Position numbers and translations under genes: made by a program. From the NCBI RefSeq assembly GCF_024868665.1, contig NC_079890.1, positions 1,414,925 to 1,478,924 of the forward strand: a stretch of 64,000 nt of DNA, in the 5' to 3' direction. Origin of the DNA: Triplophysa rosa. Taxonomy: Eukaryota > Chordata > Actinopteri > Cypriniformes > Nemacheilidae. Of this stretch, positions 38,001 to 44,000 are shown one piece after another. Each line of letters starts with the position of its first letter. The first letter of the stretch is position 1. Below the pieces are notes generated by a model. That model saw only the letters and a program-made list of their open reading frames with translations, did not search any database and was not told the DNA's origin.

Positions 38001-41000
38001 AATATGACGAACAGATGCTTTAAAGCTTGTAACGATGATCAGCAATGCAATATTTACTTATAGTATTGATGTGGTGATTTGATAATTGTGTTAATGGTGG
38101 CACAATGATTTTATTATTAATTTAGTTTAAAATCAAAATAGCATGGAATATAAAAGTGCAGTATTGACATTTTTCTCATGAGGCTAAACATGCTCTTCCG
38201 GTTCTGTGCGTTGACTTTAAACCCGTTTTAGCTGGAACATTCGTGTTTTTTTCAACGCTGTTCAAGTCTTTTGATCTTCACGAGTCTCGGTGTTCGTCAT
38301 TCAGCTTTCATTTATAACCACTGAAGAACATTCACTGTGGGATTGTCTTTGGATGCTTCTCAAGTCAATATGTGAAATGTCTCCTTCAGTCATGTCAACA
38401 GCTCGAGCGACGAGTGCATGACACGTAAACACGGTCTGTCTTCACAAACTAGTTCCAAACAAACGTTTCTTCTGGAGCTTCAGGGAATGGCTTTCCCAGT
38501 TTATTTATAACAGAAATGCAGGAGTTTGCTTTGGATCCATCACACCATAACCAAAATCATTTCTTTTACTAACAATGTTGAAATCTCTGCCGTCAAAGCT
38601 TGATTTATTTATTGACTGCAGTATACAGTATACATTACAAAAAGACAACTTAGAAATGCAACATTTATGGAAAGGCGAATGCGGAGAGTTAATAGCTCTG
38701 TCACCGTTTCTGTTTGAATCTTTTAGTCTTTTTAGCGCTCGATCGGACTCATGTCAGATGAACATCAGCTTCGTGTGACCTCCTCATAAGGCGTTCCAGA
38801 TAGCATCACATAAGGCCTTTCACCAGGTTGCTAGGTAACAACCGTCTGGCCTCTTGTGCCATTTTTCCAGCAGTCCAGCTGGAAATGTTGCGTTTACAGG
38901 GTTGCCAACTGAAAACAATTTCACTTTCAACAAAAACAAACCGCTGGACTTTGTAAAGTTTGCATAGCTGTATCTTAAGGGTTGACCTACTGTAAATCAC
39001 GTGAAAGGCCCTTAAAGGGATAGTTGAAATGTCTTTCTTCTGCAGAACACAAAAGAAGATATTTTGAAGAACGTTGATAGCCAAACAATACAGAACCTCA
39101 CTGACTTCCATAGTATGAACACGAAACCGCTGAGACATTTCTCAAAATATCTTCTAAACACGCTCTTTTCTCGTCCTGTCAGGTGGGTAACCGGTGAGTG
39201 GGGACAGTGTTCAGTAACTTGTGGCGAAGGTCTCCAGCGGAGGGACGTCGGCTGCGTCTACCAGCTTCAGAACGGCACGCACATTCCCACCAGAGACCTG
39301 TACTGCCTCAGCTCCAAACCCTCCGTCGCACAGCGCTGTGAGGGCCGAGACTGTCTCACCGTGTGGGAGGCGTCCGAGTGGTCCAAGGTTTGTGTCACAA
39401 GATTAAAATGAGTATATTGGAACCAAGTGCTTATGGTTTTCAAAATATGAAAAGCTTCCTTGTGTATTATTCAATATATTTTCAAATCTATATTGATTAT
39501 TTTATAATTGACAGTCAATTCGCTAGTTGCACAAGATGGCGCCGGTGAGCTTTTGGGACGCCAGGCAGACTAGGTTCCGCTCGTGTAACACTGTATGGGA
39601 GAAGGAGGATTTTTGGCCAGCAAATATTGGTGTTTTTTACATAAAAAAGAAGAAGGTAATACCTCAGCGATATGACAGATCCTCTTTACATTGCTAAGCC
39701 AAAAACAACTCGATAGTGTTATACGACCGGAAAGTAGTTTGCCGACCATTAAATACGCAGAAGCTCACCGCCGCCATCTTGTGCAACTAGCCCATTTTCT
39801 TTGCGTTGTCGTCATATTTCAATGTTAGTGATGTTGCTGAATAACCATTGAATACTTACATGGAAAGGAGTTTTGCATTTGACAAAAAAATATTAAAACA
39901 GTGACCAGGTTCTACAGTATCTGAGTCAGGCTTATTATCGTAAACGAAAACTATCACGAAAACTGAAAGTATTAATGAAAAAACATATTCGTTAACTGAA
40001 AAAAACAAAAACTAAACTGCGACTATAATATGCACCTGCAAAATGAACGAAAACAAAATAAAATTTAAGGAAAAAAAATCTAAATTAAAAAACGAAATCA
40101 AAACTATTTATGCACCACTTAAAAGAACTAAAACTAAACTGAAATACAAATGAACATCACAAAACTAAATAAAAATAAAAACTAGTCATTTTTTAAAACT
40201 ATAATAACCCTCACCACACTGTAAACATTTTTAACTTAAAGTTTATAGGCTGCCTTAAATTAAAAAAATTTCATCGGATGTAACCGAAGGTAACTTCCAG
40301 TCTGTGCTTGTTCATCGGTCTATATAATATAACAATTTAAATTTGATTGAATATATGTTAGTATACTCTACAGGAACTGAAGGGACAGGTTGTTATTGAT
40401 TCTCTGCGGAGGTCTACCAGAAGTTACGTTTGGGTCACATAACGTTTGTTTATGTTGTTGCCATCTACGGTTTATAGACCGTTTCGCGCGCCTGGACTGC
40501 AGTTAACGTCCGGTCTGCGTTTGTTTATCGGTCTGGCTAGAAGTTAATAATATCAATATTTTTATTTAATTTAATTGATGTTAATAGTAATTTATGTAAT
40601 TTTTGTATTGTATAATAGTTGTATTAAATAAACGATTTGTTGAATTTTGTTGTATGTTCATTTTATGAAATAAACAATTTGTTGAATGGGTCCTGTAGCG
40701 TGATCGCATTTAAAGAAACCGTGTGGTAAACTGACATCTAGCGGTTGAGCTTGGTATCGCAGTCTAAATTAAAAATATTGGAGAGACAAATTTAGCCAAG
40801 TAACGTTTCTTCTCGGTTTCTTTTGATTGTCATCCGAAATAATCTACAGGCGCGAATGTTTTCTGGAAGTTAAGGGTTGAAACCGTCTATATATACTGTA
40901 TATACCTGATGTAAAATCTAGTTTCATTTTGCACTTGTAAAATGATGTTAAAATTGGTTGAAAATCATTCTTTTGTTGTGATAAATTGTGTTATGTGCTT

Positions 41001-44000
41001 ATTGAGCACATACTGTTTACAGTACATTTGTGTTTTGCATGTAAATATCTGCAGTAAAAAAACACCACAATTCTTTCTGCATAATCAGAATAATGAAAAG
41101 CGTGACAAGAGTGGAGAGGTTTTAAACATTTCACTGTGATTCAGTGCTTTGAAATATCCGAATGATTATTGTACATGTAAACATAGTCAATGTCGCTATT
41201 CTGACAGAAAAGTTTCAGCGGTTCATGATTGACATTGAGAAAGTAGGCTTTAAAATCAGATTGCAAATAGGTCTATATTTAGACCGTGTTTGAATTAGAC
41301 TGCAACATTTGCATATTAATTCTATGTTGTGTATATATAAAGATGACGCTGTGATGGGATCCGTCCACAGATTGGCAGAAGGGCCGCTGACTGATGATGG
41401 TTTTGATGGATGACTATAATTTGACTACAGGACTGGTTATTAATCAAAACATATCATTATGTCACTTACTCACATTACAGCAACTACACCACCAACCCAA
41501 GATTCAGTTTGCACCATGCTGAAAACCTTCAATAGGTGGAAAGCTGTCATTGGATGAACGTTTAGAAGAGCTGAGAGGATGTGGCCTGCGGAGGGCACTG
41601 TGGCTGTTTTGGGATGTCTGGGTGGTGTTTTTCTCATTGTTTTAAGCACTTCATTAAAGTGGATTCAGTCAGCGGAGAGAAGCTGTAATGGAGCTCCGCA
41701 GGACGCCTGTTTTAATGACCACAACCCTTTCTCTCCTCACTGCATCTCTTGTTTACGTCTGTGTTTTTCTCCGGCCTTTGCTTTTCCACCCAATTGTTAA
41801 CTCATGTTATCATTTCTCTCTCAGTGCTCATCTGAATGCGGTCGAGGCAGCAGGACGAGGACGGTGACCTGCAGAAACCCTCAGGGTCTCTGTGATCCAG
41901 CCTCTCGCCCTGCAGAGGAGGAGACCTGTGAGGATCACAGCAAATGTTACGTGTGGAAGACCGGCGAATGGTCAAAGGTAGCGGTAAAGCATTCTTATCC
42001 CACAGCAAAAACTGAAACGTTGCAAGACATGGTCCGTAATTTCAAAAGCATTCATTGAAATGTTAAACACAATCGATGTAGTAATCGAATGCAGTTTTAA
42101 AATTGAGACGGACCTCAAAACTCTGTCAGGTCCCCATTAGAACAAAACCATGTAACTTGGGGGTCTCATTCTCTTCTATTTAAGAGACAAAAATGTGCAT
42201 TTTCTGTTCAATTATTGCCCTGATATGTCATTTTTATCATCATTTATTCCCCTCATGTCATTCAAAACCTGTAAGTGACTCTTTCCTCAGTGAAACACAA
42301 AAGAAGATATTTTGAGAAATGTCTCAGTGGGTTTGTGTTCATACAATGGGGGTCAATGTGGTTTGGTTATCAACATTCTTCAAAATATCTTCTTTTGTGT
42401 TCTGCAGAAGAAAACCTCATTCTGGTATAAAATGACATGAGGATGAGTTCATGATTGATGTCACTTTAAGAGCAGTTGTGATGATGCACAAGTGTAGCTG
42501 CCACAGTAAATGTCACGCTCATCATTGCTGTGAAATCATTAATCAGACGGAAACTCAATGAGATCTCGATCTCTAATACATCTACTGGCACTGAGCAGCA
42601 ATTTCACGTCATTAGAAAAGAGTGTTTGTTGGAAATTGGACTTGGGTCGCTCTGCGCAATAAGAGTGATTTCTGCCTCCAGCTCAGCTGCACAAAACATG
42701 TTTCATAAGAACACAATCATCATTCAGTAAACGTGAGTTTGAGGTTTAATTGAATATCTCAATAAATCATAGAAATGCTTTCAGACTTTTCCAATGTTGA
42801 CAGAGAACGTTTAATAAATGTGTAGCACCAGAAACAAATTCAGTCAAAAGTTTGTGTCTCTTGAGACAAAAGTTCTTCGCTAGCAGACTCCCATGGCTCT
42901 CTTGAAATAAATATGTCAAAGCAAACATAGATAAGTGGACAAAAAGTTTTTTCTCAGCCCTTCAAAACACAAACAGTTTATTCAGCGTACCGAGGCATCT
43001 CCTTTATTTACTTTCAGTCAGAGGGTCCGCTGGGCTCCCTGTTGGGACCCTGCCGCGTTCTGCTTTTTTCAGATAACCTTGAAGGCTTCTCCCGGGGGCA
43101 AAAAACTCTGGCCGCATTACAGCACTGGCTTCACAGAGCATACACATCCATGTGAGCTTACAGCACTGTGGTTCCCAGCATCTCTCCATTTATTTATTTA
43201 GTTTTTTAGAGTTTGTAAGGAAAACTGCTATTTTAGACCTCCTATAACCAGTTGATTATTCTTTTATGAATGAAAGCAACACTGAGGTGAAGGTAGAAAA
43301 TCGCATCATGTTTAATATGTGTGTTTGTGAAGGGAGCATTTAGACTAATAAGATTTCACTATCATGTCAACAATCATTTCAACTCCTTTGGTTTTTGCTC
43401 GGAAGTTTCTACATGTATCTATATCTATATAAAGCAATGTCATTATAAAGTCCTCAGATGTCAAGAGAAGGTTTGAGAGGCGTCGAGCGCGTACGGCACA
43501 GGCCAGCCTCATTAAATCGTTTGGTTTCATAACAGAAAAGTGTAAAGTGGGAGTTTTGCTTGCAGAAACAGTGCTCATTAGAATAACATTTCATTATTTG
43601 CTCTCTTTTGTCATTCCGGTGTGTAGTTATTTTTCAGCACAGGAAAATACACAGAAGTTAAAAGCTCTTTTTCATACAACAACATGTACGGTATGCTACA
43701 GCAAACACTAAGTCATCTGTGTGACTCGGTCTTTTTAATGCTTCGAATCGTCCGAACCAAACTGTTTTTTTTCCAATTTTTTCAATTTTACAATTGCATA
43801 GGCATGGGTGTGGAAGTGAAAATTTGGTCGATTGGTTCATTTCAGTGCTCGTCATCGTGTGGGCGGGGCTTGCAATCCCGAGTGGTTCAATGCATGCACA
43901 AAGTGACCGGTCGCCATGGCAGCGACTGTCCAGGAGTTCTGAAGCCCCCCGCATACAGACAGTGTCATCAGGGGGCGTGTAACGTAAAAGTCAACGTCAA

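Larger units (their letters stand above)
35737..39182 (+). other. adamts17: adamts17 intron between e12 and e13 (3.4 kb)
   Basis: Contains a short inverted-repeat element (36264-36418), a CT tract followed by a cryptic splice acceptor (36580-36600), and a palindromic repeat touching the e13 acceptor region (39012-39155). 36650-39000 shows nothing identifiable. Confidence 0.8.
39388..41824 (+). other. adamts17: adamts17 intron between e13 and e14
   Basis: Contains the second AGTTGCACAAGATGGCG element (39525-39788) and an A-rich repeat (39950-40205). The rest is AT-rich with nothing identifiable. Confidence 0.8.
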
